From assembly GCF_021648855.1 (NCBI RefSeq), contig NZ_JAKJHX010000058.1, positions 1 through 31,113 on the forward strand: 31,113 nucleotides of DNA. Direction: 5' to 3'. A program made the position numbers and the translations under genes. This stretch comes from Tychonema litorale BBK16 (GTDB lineage: Bacteria; Cyanobacteriota; Cyanobacteriia; Cyanobacteriales; Microcoleaceae). Positions 7,665 through 16,588 of the stretch are shown piece after piece (the first letter of the stretch is position 1; each line of letters begins with the position of its first letter). Below the pieces are notes generated by a model that saw nothing but the letters and a program-made list of their open reading frames with translations, was not told the DNA's origin and made no database searches.

Positions 7665-8387
7665 TTATGATTGTTTGAAAATCTCGCGGACTACTGGTTT
7701 GCCGTCTTTGATTTCGCCCACCAAAACTAAATCTGTGCAGTTGACAAACAAGCCATTTTCTAACACACCAGGAATATTATTTAAGGTTTTTTCTAGTTCG
7801 ACTGGATTGTCTAGATTGTCGAATTGGACATCAATTACCATGTTACCTTGGTCGGTAATTACTGGGCCTGCTTTTCTGATTCCCATGCGGAGTTCTGGTT
7901 TTCCTCCGAGTTTTTCGATGGCGCGGGTAACGGGTGCGATCGCCATTGGGATTACTTCGATGGGAACTCGAAAAGTTGAACCCAATTTATCTACCATTTT
8001 GGAACTGTCAACTACTACGATAAACTGAGCGGCGAGGCAATCGACAACTTTTTCGCGAGTGTGGGCTGCGCCACCACCTTTGATGAGGTTGAGGTGGGTA
8101 TCAACTTCATCCGCACCGTCAATAGCAATGTCTATTCTGTCAATTTCATCGAGTGTTGTCAACGGCACTCCGTATTGCTTGGCTAACACTTCGGATTGAA
8201 AAGATGTGGGAACTCCTTTGATATCTTTGAGTTCACCTGATTTTATGCGATCGCCCAAGGCCTGAATGGTATAAGCTGTAGTTGACCCTGTGCCCAGTCC
8301 GACAATCATACCGGATTTTACGCGATCGGCGGCAGCAAACCCGACTTGCTGTTTCATCAATTTTACGGAATCTTGTTCAGTCGTCAT
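7665..8387 (-). CDS. rpiA: ribose-5-phosphate isomerase A
   Basis: RpiA interconverts ribose 5-phosphate and ribulose 5-phosphate in the Calvin cycle and pentose phosphate pathway. The 240-residue protein has the phosphate-binding loop GLGTGSTT (30-37), DGADEVD (90-96) and [11 protein letters not shown] (103-113). D90, D93, K103 and E112 correspond to the catalytic acids and lysine of the family. The ATG at 8387 has AGGAG 8 nt upstream. It is transcribed divergently from the large TPR/GT41 gene across a 149-bp gap. The identification is secure. Confidence 0.97.
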   Translation of the reverse strand: MTTEQDSVKLMKQQVGFAAADRVKSGMIVGLGTGSTTAYTIQALGDRIKSGELKDIKGVPTSFQSEVLAKQYGVPLTTLDEIDRIDIAIDGADEVDTHLNLIKGGGAAHTREKVVDCLAAQFIVVVDSSKMVDKLGSTFRVPIEVIPMAIAPVTRAIEKLGGKPELRMGIRKAGPVITDQGNMVIDVQFDNLDNPVELEKTLNNIPGVLENGLFVNCTDLVLVGEIKDGKPVVREIFKQS

Positions 8388-8536
8388 GTTAGATACTCCT
8401 CAATAATTTTAAGATTATAGCATTGAGACAGCAGGTAAGATATGTTAATAGATGGTGCACTTAGTTACTGTGATCCCGATGGTGGGTAAAATAGCTGAAT
8501 AGTATTAGTATCAAAACTATAAGAGTGGTAGAATAA

Positions 8537-11500
8537 ATGATTGCGGAGTCGTTGGTGAATTTAGAGGCAGCTCAAGCTTATTTCCAAAAAGCCAATCGGC
8601 TGAAAGAGACAGGGAGGTTTGATGATGCGATCGCACATTATCGTAAATCTCTAGAGTTCAACCGGGAAGATGCGGATGTTTACAAGAGGTTGGCGGAAGT
8701 TTATGCTTTGCAAGGGGAATTTGACCAGGCGATCGATTCCTGTAATCTCGCTCTTGAATTTAACCCTAATTTTGCTTCGGCTTACCTGACTATCGGCAAT
8801 GTTTTGCATAGTCAAAACAAGCTAGATATGGCAATTCAAGCTTATTTGGCTGCTTTGAAGATTCAGCCAGAATTTGCTGAAGCTAGCGCTAATTTAGGCA
8901 GTATGTATTACAAGTTAGGGCAATTGGCTGAGGCTGAAAAATCTTACCAAATAGCTATTGTAATTAATCCCGCTTTGTGTAGTGTACACTCGATGCTTGG
9001 TAGTGTTTTGCAGCATCAAGGCAAGTTGGATGCGGCTATTGTTTGTTATCAAAAAGTGCTGGAATTGCAACCTGGAGATGCAAGTACAGCCGAGAAATTA
9101 TCCGATTTGCTTAAACAAAAAGATGGGGAAATTTCATCGAGTAAGTTTATTGAATTAGAATCAGAATCAGCAGAACCACAAGCAGTATCTGTCAACAAAG
9201 ATGAAGGCTACGGCTTGCAACCCTCCAGCATCAATTTACCGCCATCCGAAACAACTAAAAACTTAAATACACCTTTCACAAACCCTGCTGAAGTTTCTGA
9301 ACAAGTTTCACCGTTGAATATTCCCAATAGTGAACAAACTGCTAGTTTTAAAGAAGTTGAGCACTACAAAAGTCTGGCAGAAGATTATTTGGTTACAGGC
9401 AAGATTCAAGAGGCGATTGCAGCTTGTCATCTTGCGATCAAAACTCGACCAGACTATATCCATGCTTACGTGACTTTAGGGAATGCGTTGCAAGCGGGTG
9501 GTAAGATAGAAGCTGCGATTCGTTCCTATTCTCAAGCCTTAGAATTGCAGCCAAATTTTGCGGAAGTGCGGGCAAATATTGGCAGTATGTATTTCAAAAT
9601 GGGGAGTTTACCAGAGGCGATCGCACATTATCAAGAAGCCATTGCTCTTGGCCCTAATTTGGCGGGTGCTCACTGGAATCTAGGGAAAGTATATCACAAA
9701 CATGGGGACATTGATGCGGCGATCGCCTGTTTCCAGAAAACATCCGAACTCAACCCTCAGCTAGTCGGTGCAGACTTCCACTTCAACTTGGGAAACCGAC
9801 TTTTCACTGAAGGGAAGCGGGATGAAGCGATTGACAGCTACTCTAAGGCGATCGCGATTAAGCCAGATTGGGCAGAAGCCTATGCTAACATCGGCAGCGC
9901 GCGATCGCAACAAGGCAATCTTGATGCAGCCATCACCTATTATCAAAAAGCTGTAGAATTAAAGCCTGAATTAGAAGTTTTACACTCCAATCTTGCTAAC
10001 TCATTTTTGCAGCAAGGAAAGTACGAATCAGCAATTTCCAGTTACCAAAGTGCGTTAAAAATTAAGCCAGACTGGGCAGATGTTCATGCTAATTTGGGGA
10101 ATGCTTTATCCATGTTAGGGAAGCTGGAAGAAGCCCAGGCTAGCTATCAGGAAGCCCTGGTATTCAAACCAAATTGGGCAGAAGTTTACTGCCGGATGGG
10201 ACACATTCAGAAACAGGATAAGCCTTTGGAGGCGATCGCAAATTTTGAAAAAGCGATTGAATTCAACCCCAAATTCAGCGAAGCCCACCAACAATTGTGC
10301 GACTTGCTAAGCCATTCCACCAACCTAGCAGGAGCCCGCAGAGTCGCCGACAAATACTGCGAATACTGTGGCGAAGAAGTTCCAGTCATGTCAGCTACAG
10401 CCTATGTTTTCTCCTATCTGCAATCTGGGGTTAGCGAACAGGCAATTCAAAAGCTAGAAGAAATCGAAGAACTCTGCTATCAAAAAGTAGAAACATTCAC
10501 CAACATGGAGCTAAAACTGCTCTACGAAATCTTCTTATTTGCAGTTTCCCATCTGCGAGATAATCGCGAGAAAAATGCCAGTTTCTACCGATTAGTTGCC
10601 AAAGAATACTACAAAAAAGTCCTACCGCCACGGCAATTAATTGATAAAATCAAACCATTCAATTTCCCAACAAACCAACAACCTTTAAGAATCGGTTTCC
10701 TCTCAAAACACTTCCGTCGTCACTCTGTGGGTTGGTGTAGCGAAGCTTTAATTCGTGAGTTAAGCCGGATCACTCCCCACGTTCACCTGTACGTCACTGG
10801 CAAACTTAACAAAGATGAAGTTACCCAGCGATTTGAAGACATGGCGGGCAAATTCTACTGGCCGAAAAAGTATCCAAATGGTTTTGCAGATGGTGGCGAA
10901 ATTCTGGCAGAAGTCAGACAAGACGATTTGGATGTGTTAATAGATTTAGACTCGATGACAGTCCCAACAAATGTGGAAGTGCTACACCAATATCCCGCCG
11001 GAATTTGTGTTTCTTGGCTGGGATTTGATGCACCTTATATCTCTGACAATCATTATTTTCTGTGCGATGAACATACTCACCCAGCCGGAGTTGAAAAACA
11101 TTACTTAGAAAAGTTGGTTAGATTACCAAGTTGTTCAGTAGCTATTGGGGCGTTGCAAAGCATTTCGGTGGATCGAGATGCGATTAGAAATTCCTTGGGA
11201 ATTGGGTTAAATCAAATGACTTATTTGTGCGTTGCACCAGGGAGAAAAACTAATCCTGAAATGGTACGCGCTCAAGTTAAAATCCTTAAGGAAGTTCCTG
11301 ATAGTTTGTTGATTCGGAAAGGCCAAGGTGATCCTGATATTATTCACAGCACTTACCGGGAAGAATGCGCTATTCAAGGAGTAGATTTTAATCGGATTAA
11401 GTTTGTTGGGCAAACAAAAACGGAAGAAGAACATCGGGCTATTTATTATGTTGCTGATGTGCTTTTAGATTCCTATCCTTACAATGGTGGTACTCACAAT

Positions 11501-11797
11501 TTAGAGGCTTTGTGGGCAAATTTGCCAGTGGTAACTCGATCCGGTGACCAATATTTGTCGCGGATGGGTTATGCTTTTCTGAAAAGTGCAAATCTCGATG
11601 TTGGCGCGGCGTGGAGTTGGGAAGAATATACTCAGTGGGGAGTTAAGTTTGGGCGGGATGCTAGCTTCCGAAATGCGGTGAAACAACATTTGATTAAGTC
11701 TAAACAGCCAGAACATCTTGCACCTTTGTGGAATCCTCAAAAGTTGGCAAGGGAAATGTATGAAGTGTTTCAGCAACTGTTGGGAGTTAAGGGTTAA
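8537..11797 (+). CDS. TPR protein with C-terminal GT41 (SPINDLY/O-GlcNAc-transferase-like) domain
   Basis: A 1086-residue protein with two TPR blocks. Block 1 (about residues 12-185) has five repeats. A low-complexity Ser/Glu/Pro/Asn linker (about 190-272) follows. Block 2 (about 275-600) has nine or so repeats of the AxAYxNIGxxxxxQGxxxxAIxxYxxAlxLxP type. From residue 716 (LRIGFLSKHFRRHSVGW) to about 1075 lies a domain like the catalytic half of OGT/SPINDLY, with FGQ-like FVGQTKTEEEH and the nucleotide-sugar loop DSYPYNGGTHNLEALWANLPVVT. It probably transfers a sugar from a nucleotide donor to Ser/Thr of proteins; donor and targets are unknown. The gene ends in heptamer repeats, then a strong terminator. 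Confidence 0.88.
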   Translation: MIAESLVNLEAAQAYFQKANRLKETGRFDDAIAHYRKSLEFNREDADVYKRLAEVYALQGEFDQAIDSCNLALEFNPNFASAYLTIGNVLHSQNKLDMAIQAYLAALKIQPEFAEASANLGSMYYKLGQLAEAEKSYQIAIVINPALCSVHSMLGSVLQHQGKLDAAIVCYQKVLELQPGDASTAEKLSDLLKQKDGEISSSKFIELESESAEPQAVSVNKDEGYGLQPSSINLPPSETTKNLNTPFTNPAEVSEQVSPLNIPNSEQTASFKEVEHYKSLAEDYLVTGKIQEAIAACHLAIKTRPDYIHAYVTLGNALQAGGKIEAAIRSYSQALELQPNFAEVRANIGSMYFKMGSLPEAIAHYQEAIALGPNLAGAHWNLGKVYHKHGDIDAAIACFQKTSELNPQLVGADFHFNLGNRLFTEGKRDEAIDSYSKAIAIKPDWAEAYANIGSARSQQGNLDAAITYYQKAVELKPELEVLHSNLANSFLQQGKYESAISSYQSALKIKPDWADVHANLGNALSMLGKLEEAQASYQEALVFKPNWAEVYCRMGHIQKQDKPLEAIANFEKAIEFNPKFSEAHQQLCDLLSHSTNLAGARRVADKYCEYCGEEVPVMSATAYVFSYLQSGVSEQAIQKLEEIEELCYQKVETFTNMELKLLYEIFLFAVSHLRDNREKNASFYRLVAKEYYKKVLPPRQLIDKIKPFNFPTNQQPLRIGFLSKHFRRHSVGWCSEALIRELSRITPHVHLYVTGKLNKDEVTQRFEDMAGKFYWPKKYPNGFADGGEILAEVRQDDLDVLIDLDSMTVPTNVEVLHQYPAGICVSWLGFDAPYISDNHYFLCDEHTHPAGVEKHYLEKLVRLPSCSVAIGALQSISVDRDAIRNSLGIGLNQMTYLCVAPGRKTNPEMVRAQVKILKEVPDSLLIRKGQGDPDIIHSTYREECAIQGVDFNRIKFVGQTKTEEEHRAIYYVADVLLDSYPYNGGTHNLEALWANLPVVTRSGDQYLSRMGYAFLKSANLDVGAAWSWEEYTQWGVKFGRDASFRNAVKQHLIKSKQPEHLAPLWNPQKLAREMYEVFQQLLGVKG

Positions 11798-11811
11798 GGG
11801 TTGAGGGTTGA
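11784..11811. repeat. four GGGTTRA heptamers spanning the GT41 stop codon
   Basis: The 7-mers GAGTTAA, GGGTTAA, GGGTTGA and GGGTTGA run without a break across the TAA stop at 11795-11797, so the last residues (GVKG) are encoded by repeat sequence. This is another STRR-like array. Confidence 0.6.
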
Positions 11812-11909
11812 CAGTCAGCTCTTTTTGTGAATTTTTGTAACAAAATCTGTGAAACTGCATAAAAACTACGCCGAGAGTCAGATGAATACATAGATGATTC
11901 ATAATATCC

Positions 11910-11950
11910 CGATCGCACTCAAGATGTAATTTAGTGCGATCGCTTTTTTT
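11910..11950 (+). terminator. intrinsic terminator after the GT41 gene
   Basis: A perfect 10-bp stem (11910-11919 CGATCGCACT with 11933-11942 AGTGCGATCG), a 13-nt loop and a run of seven T (11944-11950) form a textbook rho-independent terminator. The stem is built from HIP1-like sequence. It separates the GT41 gene from trhO. Confidence 0.85.
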
Positions 11951-12066
11951 GTAGTGCAATAATTATCCAAAAGCGACAACTGTTTTAAATATAATTGTGG
12001 AATAACAGACCTGCGATGATATTATAGTAGTGGTTTATTTTTTAATTTCAATAAATTCTAATATAG

Positions 12067-12993
12067 ATGACTGATTTCTTAACTGCTGCATTATATAAGT
12101 TCGTTGAACTACTGGATTTTGCCGAACTCAGAGCACCGCTACTAGCCTGCTGCGAAGCCAACCAAGTCGTTGGTACTATTCTGCTGGCTGAAGAAGGTAT
12201 TAATGGAACGATCGCAGGTGCACCCGAAAATGTCTATACAGTGCTGGCATTTCTGCGAAGTGATGCCCGTTTTGCTGATTTGGTACACAAGGAATCTTAC
12301 TCAACCAAACCACCTTTTTACCGCCTCAAGGTACGTTTGAAGCGCGAAATCGTCACTCTGGGTGTACCTGATATTAATCCAAACCAGATGGCTGGTCAAT
12401 ATGTCAAGCCCGAAGAGTGGAACAAATTGCTTGACGATCCTGATGTTGTTGTGGTTGATGTGCGTAATGACTACGAAGTATCGATCGGGACTTTTAAAGG
12501 TGCGATTAATCCCCAAACTAAAAGTTTTTCGGAATTACCTGAATGGGTGGAACAAGAAACTGCTTTACACCATAAACCCAAGGTAGCAATGTTTTGTACT
12601 GGTGGGATTAGATGTGAGAAATCTACGGCATTTTTGCGTAAGGTAGGTTTTGATGAAGTCTATCATCTCGAAGGCGGGATTTTGAAATATTTAGAAGTAG
12701 TTCCGGAAGCAGAAAGTCGCTGGGAAGGCGAATGTTTTGTGTTTGATGAACGTGTCACAGTTGGCCAGGGATTAAAGCCCGGTGATTATGAACTTTGTCG
12801 TGGTTGTGGACATCCAATTAGTCCAGAAGATCGAACTTCAGAATTATTTGTCGTGGGCGTGAGTTGTCCTTATTGTTATGGTACTAAAACTGAAGTACAA
12901 AAACAAGGTTTATCGGAGCGGCAACGTCAGGTTGAGTTGGCGAATAGTCGCAATCAAAAACATATCGGTGCGCGTTATGATGCTCAGGAATAA
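12067..12993 (+). CDS. trhO: tRNA uridine(34) hydroxylase TrhO (rhodanese-like, YceA family)
   Basis: TrhO proteins carry out oxygen-dependent hydroxylation of U34 in tRNA, an early step to 5-methoxyuridine-type modification. The 308-residue sequence has the acylphosphatase-like N-terminal domain (EEGINGTIAG, 42-51) and a rhodanese domain with the active loop FCTGGIRCEKS, catalytic Cys177 and a second Cys183. The C-terminal part has two CxxC pairs (CRGCGH and CPYCYG), probably a zinc knuckle. The ATG at 12067 is the only good start. It leads a tight run: the GST gene begins 5 nt after its stop, then two overlapping genes follow. Confidence 0.93.
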   Translation: MTDFLTAALYKFVELLDFAELRAPLLACCEANQVVGTILLAEEGINGTIAGAPENVYTVLAFLRSDARFADLVHKESYSTKPPFYRLKVRLKREIVTLGVPDINPNQMAGQYVKPEEWNKLLDDPDVVVVDVRNDYEVSIGTFKGAINPQTKSFSELPEWVEQETALHHKPKVAMFCTGGIRCEKSTAFLRKVGFDEVYHLEGGILKYLEVVPEAESRWEGECFVFDERVTVGQGLKPGDYELCRGCGHPISPEDRTSELFVVGVSCPYCYGTKTEVQKQGLSERQRQVELANSRNQKHIGARYDAQE

Positions 12994-12998
12994 AGTAG

Positions 12999-13685
12999 AT
13001 GATAGCACCAAGTGAAGGTATTTCAAACTACCCAATTTTGTATTCTTTTCGCCGCTGTCCCTATGCGATGCGGGCGCGTTTGGCGTTAGTTGCGATCGGG
13101 ATGGTGTGTGAGTTGCGAGAGGTTGTCTTGCGCGATAAACCACGGGAATTGTTGGATGTTTCCCCGAAAGGTACAGTACCAGTATTAATCGATCGCAATG
13201 GCCGGGTATTCGACGAGAGTATGGATATCATGTTTTGGGCTCTGCGGCAACAGGATCCTGAACAATGGTTGATACCAGAGCAGGGTTCGGTTGCGGAAAT
13301 GCTGGAATTGGTCGATAAATGCGATCGGGGTTTTAAATATCATCTTGACCGTTATAAATACCCTAATCGTTATGAAAATACCGAGGCAATTGTTCACCGG
13401 GCTGAAGGTTATTTGTATCTGGAAATGCTCAACGCACGGTTAAGGGAGACCAAGTATTTATTTGGGAATCGTGTGGCTTTGGCTGATATGGCGATCGGAC
13501 CTTTTGTTCGTCAATTTGTTCATACCGATTTAGGATGGTTTAGCGAACAGCCATTGGCATATTTGCAGGATTGGTTAACTGAGTTTTTAGACTCCGAAAT
13601 TTACACTCGGATTATGCAGAAATATCCGAAATGGGAATCCGGGAATGAGTGCGTTGTTTTTCCTGAACCCAAGTGCAAGTTATGA
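12999..13685 (+). CDS. glutathione S-transferase family protein
   Basis: This 228-residue protein has an N-terminal thioredoxin-fold domain with CPYAMRAR (Cys20-Pro-Tyr), the cis-Pro motif GTVPVL (about 58-63) and FDESMDIMFW, followed by an all-helical C-terminal domain (about 95-220) with ALADMAIGPFVRQF. The Cys-based motif is like glutaredoxin/omega-class GSTs, which reduce mixed disulfides rather than conjugate toxins. It sits 5 nt after trhO and its TGA overlaps the ATG of the next gene (ATGA at 13682-13685). The substrate is unknown. Confidence 0.85.
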   Translation: MIAPSEGISNYPILYSFRRCPYAMRARLALVAIGMVCELREVVLRDKPRELLDVSPKGTVPVLIDRNGRVFDESMDIMFWALRQQDPEQWLIPEQGSVAEMLELVDKCDRGFKYHLDRYKYPNRYENTEAIVHRAEGYLYLEMLNARLRETKYLFGNRVALADMAIGPFVRQFVHTDLGWFSEQPLAYLQDWLTEFLDSEIYTRIMQKYPKWESGNECVVFPEPKCKL

Positions 13686-14440
13686 CAAGTAATCAATCTG
13701 CATTAGCTAAATTACTATGTGGAAATTTAGTTGCTGATGGAGAAGGTATTGATGAGGTACTAAGTCATTTATCATTGTCAATTGATAATGTTGTTATAGA
13801 GCTTAGAAGACTAGAATCCTCAACTCCTAACCAAATTTCATTATTTGCCCCTTTTTTAGGAAGAAGTATACTAGAATTGGGATGTACGGCACTGATTGCG
13901 AGGCTCGATCCTTTTAGAGTTCTCCTGCTTAGAGAACATCAAAAGCAGCCTAATTATCAAATAGATAAGTCTAATAAGTCGTCTATCCGTTGGCAAGGTG
14001 ATGTTTTCGCAGACAAGGTTACTGATCTTTGGGCTGACAAGTCACTTCAAAACCCTACTAGAGCTTTGCTTGGAGATTATTATAAGACATTAATATGGTC
14101 TGCTAACTTTGACAATCTGTTAGATGCAATCAAAGATGTCAGTGGAGATGAATGGATAGCCGAGCTTAGAAGAAAAGATTTTAATAGATTTTATAATGAA
14201 ACTTTAAATGATTTTTCGAGTCTCTACTCTGAGCTTTCAAAAGGAGTACATCATGAACTGGTAATTCCTTTAAGTTCAGCCTTTGATCCAGAAACAATTC
14301 AACCGCTGATAGAGAAAACTGTTCGCAATATCGCTACCCTGGGCTTATTTGTTTCTGTAGTCAGTCATACACTGAATAACATCGATATTCAAGAAGCGAT
14401 AGCAACGTATAAAGAAATTCAAGAAATTGGAGTTTTATAA
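13682..14440 (+). CDS. unknown protein, first gene of AT-rich two-gene cassette
   Basis: I do not recognise this 252-residue protein. It is mostly helical and soluble, without signal peptide or membrane segment. It begins MTSNQSALAKLLCGNLVADG and contains ELSKGVHHELVIPL near residue 190, a helix with two neighbouring His residues that recalls HEPN-type helical proteins; this is only an impression. The ATG at 13682 overlaps the GST stop as ATGA, and its TAA overlaps the next ATG as TAATG, so translation is probably coupled. It lacks GCGATCGC and uses many AGA Arg codons, unlike its neighbours, which suggests acquisition with the ATPase gene. It may regulate or partner that ATPase. Confidence 0.7.
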   Translation: MTSNQSALAKLLCGNLVADGEGIDEVLSHLSLSIDNVVIELRRLESSTPNQISLFAPFLGRSILELGCTALIARLDPFRVLLLREHQKQPNYQIDKSNKSSIRWQGDVFADKVTDLWADKSLQNPTRALLGDYYKTLIWSANFDNLLDAIKDVSGDEWIAELRRKDFNRFYNETLNDFSSLYSELSKGVHHELVIPLSSAFDPETIQPLIEKTVRNIATLGLFVSVVSHTLNNIDIQEAIATYKEIQEIGVL

Positions 14441-15942
14441 TGGTTAATCTTATTTCTGAAAATCCATCCTTGATATTAGCCGCAGAAGACTGTCCGGCTG
14501 AAGACTTTGAACAATTGCATTATTTTTCAAAGCAAGAACAGCGCTTCATTTCTAATTTGATTGCTCATGGTCCAGTGTTACTAAAAGGCGCACGCGGCAG
14601 TGGAAAAAGTGCGCTGATGATCGAAGCATCGAGAAGAATGTATCCTGCAAACCCTCTAAGCTCTGCATTTGGGATATACATCAGTCTTCGTCATCTTGAA
14701 TTACTTAGAACTGAAGGTGAGAAGTATGAAAAAATGTTATGTCAGCTAATAATTAATGCAGTAAATGAGACAATCATCAAAGCAGGCAATATCTTTGAAT
14801 TTGAGTCTCTGCCAAACATCACATCACTTCAGAGAGAATTATCTAGTTTATCGATTGCGTCTCGGAAAAGGATAGTTATTTTATTTGATGACGCGGCTCA
14901 CATTGGTCGAGAAGCTCCTCTCCATGAATTTTTCGATATATTTAGGACTTTATCAAGCAGTATAATATCGTGCAAAGCTGCTATTTACCCTGGAGTTACT
15001 AAATTTGGAACAAGGTTTGATGTATATAATGATGCTACTGTCATCGATGTTTCAAGGAATTATGAACTAGAAGGGTATAATGCTAACTTTACTGAGATAA
15101 TTAGAAAAAGGTCTTTTATGGGAATTCCTCAAGAGTCTTTCTCTGGTGAGCTTAATGTAGAAAACGTTGCTGGGTTTATGGGACGGGCTGTACTTGGAAA
15201 CATGAGAGGATTTATATTTGCATGGAATCATCTATCTGAAAACTGTAAAAACGGTAAGATTGGTTACGCCAATCTCACAGAGACACTGATATACCTTGCC
15301 AGTAATTATTATTGGCCATTGATTGAAGAGCTTAAACCAAAACTTGGTAATTATGCACCCATGATCGATCCTGCAACCGAGATTGCGGAATTGATATTTC
15401 GGGAAGCTGGGGAGGATAATAAACAGGATGTACTTATTTTAAGAGAGATTGCACAACGTCTGTCAAAGCCATTAGAACTACTGGAATATACTGGATTTAT
15501 TTCAATCCGAGATGTTTCACGGGCAATGAAATCGAGAGGAAGAGGAACAAGATATAGCTTGAATCTATGCACATTGTTAGAAAATATTCATGGAGCTAGA
15601 GTGACTCGTAAAATTTATAGTAGGTGGTTAAATGAAGGTAATGAGAGAAATGAGTCCTTAGAATTACATAAAACAAGTGAATTGTTTAAGATGCAATTAC
15701 CTGAATTACTTAAGGATGGCGAGATGCTAATCTTCAATGAAGATATTAGCAAACTAAAAAAATCTAACGCATATCCTTATGGACTCACACAGGATAAAAT
15801 AGATATACTCAAAGCTGCCGATTATAACACTGTATCGGCATTGGCAGAAGCCAGCGATAAGTCCTTATTAGCTTTGAATAATATAGGAGAAGAAACCTTA
15901 AAACGAATTCGCAGTACAGTTGCTCAAGCAATCTGGATGTAA
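14440..15942 (+). CDS. P-loop ATPase with C-terminal helix-hairpin-helix segment
   Basis: A 500-residue ATPase. Walker A is GARGSGKSA (50-58) and Walker B is RIVILFDDA (144-152), with DD in place of the usual DE. A lid-like and winged-helix-like middle (about 250-400) follows. The C-terminus (about 445-498, GLTQDKIDILKAADYNTVSA then LLALNNIGEETLKRI) looks like the paired HhH DNA-binding fold of the RNA polymerase alpha C-terminal type. The general layout recalls ORC/CDC6-like or STAND-like AAA ATPases. It starts on the stop of the preceding unknown gene (TAATG) and shares its AT-rich, HIP1-free composition. A defence or mobile-element function is inference. A MITE lies 19 nt past its stop. 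Confidence 0.75.
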   Translation: MVNLISENPSLILAAEDCPAEDFEQLHYFSKQEQRFISNLIAHGPVLLKGARGSGKSALMIEASRRMYPANPLSSAFGIYISLRHLELLRTEGEKYEKMLCQLIINAVNETIIKAGNIFEFESLPNITSLQRELSSLSIASRKRIVILFDDAAHIGREAPLHEFFDIFRTLSSSIISCKAAIYPGVTKFGTRFDVYNDATVIDVSRNYELEGYNANFTEIIRKRSFMGIPQESFSGELNVENVAGFMGRAVLGNMRGFIFAWNHLSENCKNGKIGYANLTETLIYLASNYYWPLIEELKPKLGNYAPMIDPATEIAELIFREAGEDNKQDVLILREIAQRLSKPLELLEYTGFISIRDVSRAMKSRGRGTRYSLNLCTLLENIHGARVTRKIYSRWLNEGNERNESLELHKTSELFKMQLPELLKDGEMLIFNEDISKLKKSNAYPYGLTQDKIDILKAADYNTVSALAEASDKSLLALNNIGEETLKRIRSTVAQAIWM

Positions 15943-15961
15943 TCAAAAGCTAATAAAGTTC

Positions 15962-16096
15962 GGCGTTGCTGAATCTAGGTATGATTAACTTGCTTAGGCA
16001 ATTCCCGAAATGTAGGGGCAATTCATGAATTGCCCCTACATTTCATGAATTGCCCCTACATTTCGGAGGAACATCATACTTTAAATCAGCAACGCC
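15962..16096. mobile_element. 135-bp MITE with 8-bp target-site duplication
   Basis: The terminal inverted repeats begin GGCGTTGCTGA at 15962 and end TCAGCAACGCC at 16096, extending with mismatches to about 23 bp (ending GTATGA). Perfect direct repeats TAAAGTTC flank it at 15954-15961 and 16097-16104, the expected footprint of transposition. Inside, 24-bp arms (16005-16028 and 16043-16066) with TGTAGGGGCAATTCATGA make a second palindrome. It encodes nothing and would need a transposase in trans. The IS family is not assigned. Confidence 0.9.
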
Positions 16097-16166
16097 TAAA
16101 GTTCTTCAGTCGGACTTCTGCTTGGCTAGGAAGTTGTAAACACTAACAAAAATAATCTAAATTCAA

Positions 16167-16580
16167 ATGGAAACTAAACCACCTCTACCACCTTTCACCT
16201 TAGAAACTGCTAAAACCAAAGTTCAAGCCGCAGAAGACGCTTGGAATAGCCGCGATCCAGAACGAGTAGCCTTAGCTTACACCGAAGATTCACAGTGGCG
16301 AAATCGTGCCGAATTTTTCAGTGGAAGGGCAGAAATCAAAGCTTTCTTAACACGCAAATGGGCAAAAGAATTAGACTACCGTTTGAAGAAAGAACTGTGG
16401 AGTTTTACTGATAATCGAATTTCTGTGCGTTTTGAATATGAATGGCATGATGATTCTGGTAACTGGTATCGTGCCTATGGTAACGAACAGTGGGAATTTG
16501 CCGAAAATGGGTTAATGCAAAGGCGGGAAGCTAGTATCAATGATGTTTTAATTCAAGAGTGCGATCGGAAGTTTCGATAA
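16167..16580 (+). CDS. DUF1348 / NTF2-like family protein
   Basis: This 137-residue protein has the whole DUF1348 pattern: [20 protein letters not shown] near the N-terminus, [18 protein letters not shown] (about 47-64), [14 protein letters not shown] and [20 protein letters not shown], and the late RREASIND. The family adopts the cone-shaped NTF2 fold used by small enzymes and stress proteins, but its reaction is not established. There is no signal peptide. It converges with the tetR-like gene (8 nt between the ends) and starts 63 nt beyond the MITE duplication. Confidence 0.85.
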   Translation: METKPPLPPFTLETAKTKVQAAEDAWNSRDPERVALAYTEDSQWRNRAEFFSGRAEIKAFLTRKWAKELDYRLKKELWSFTDNRISVRFEYEWHDDSGNWYRAYGNEQWEFAENGLMQRREASINDVLIQECDRKFR

Positions 16581-16588
16581 TTATGATA

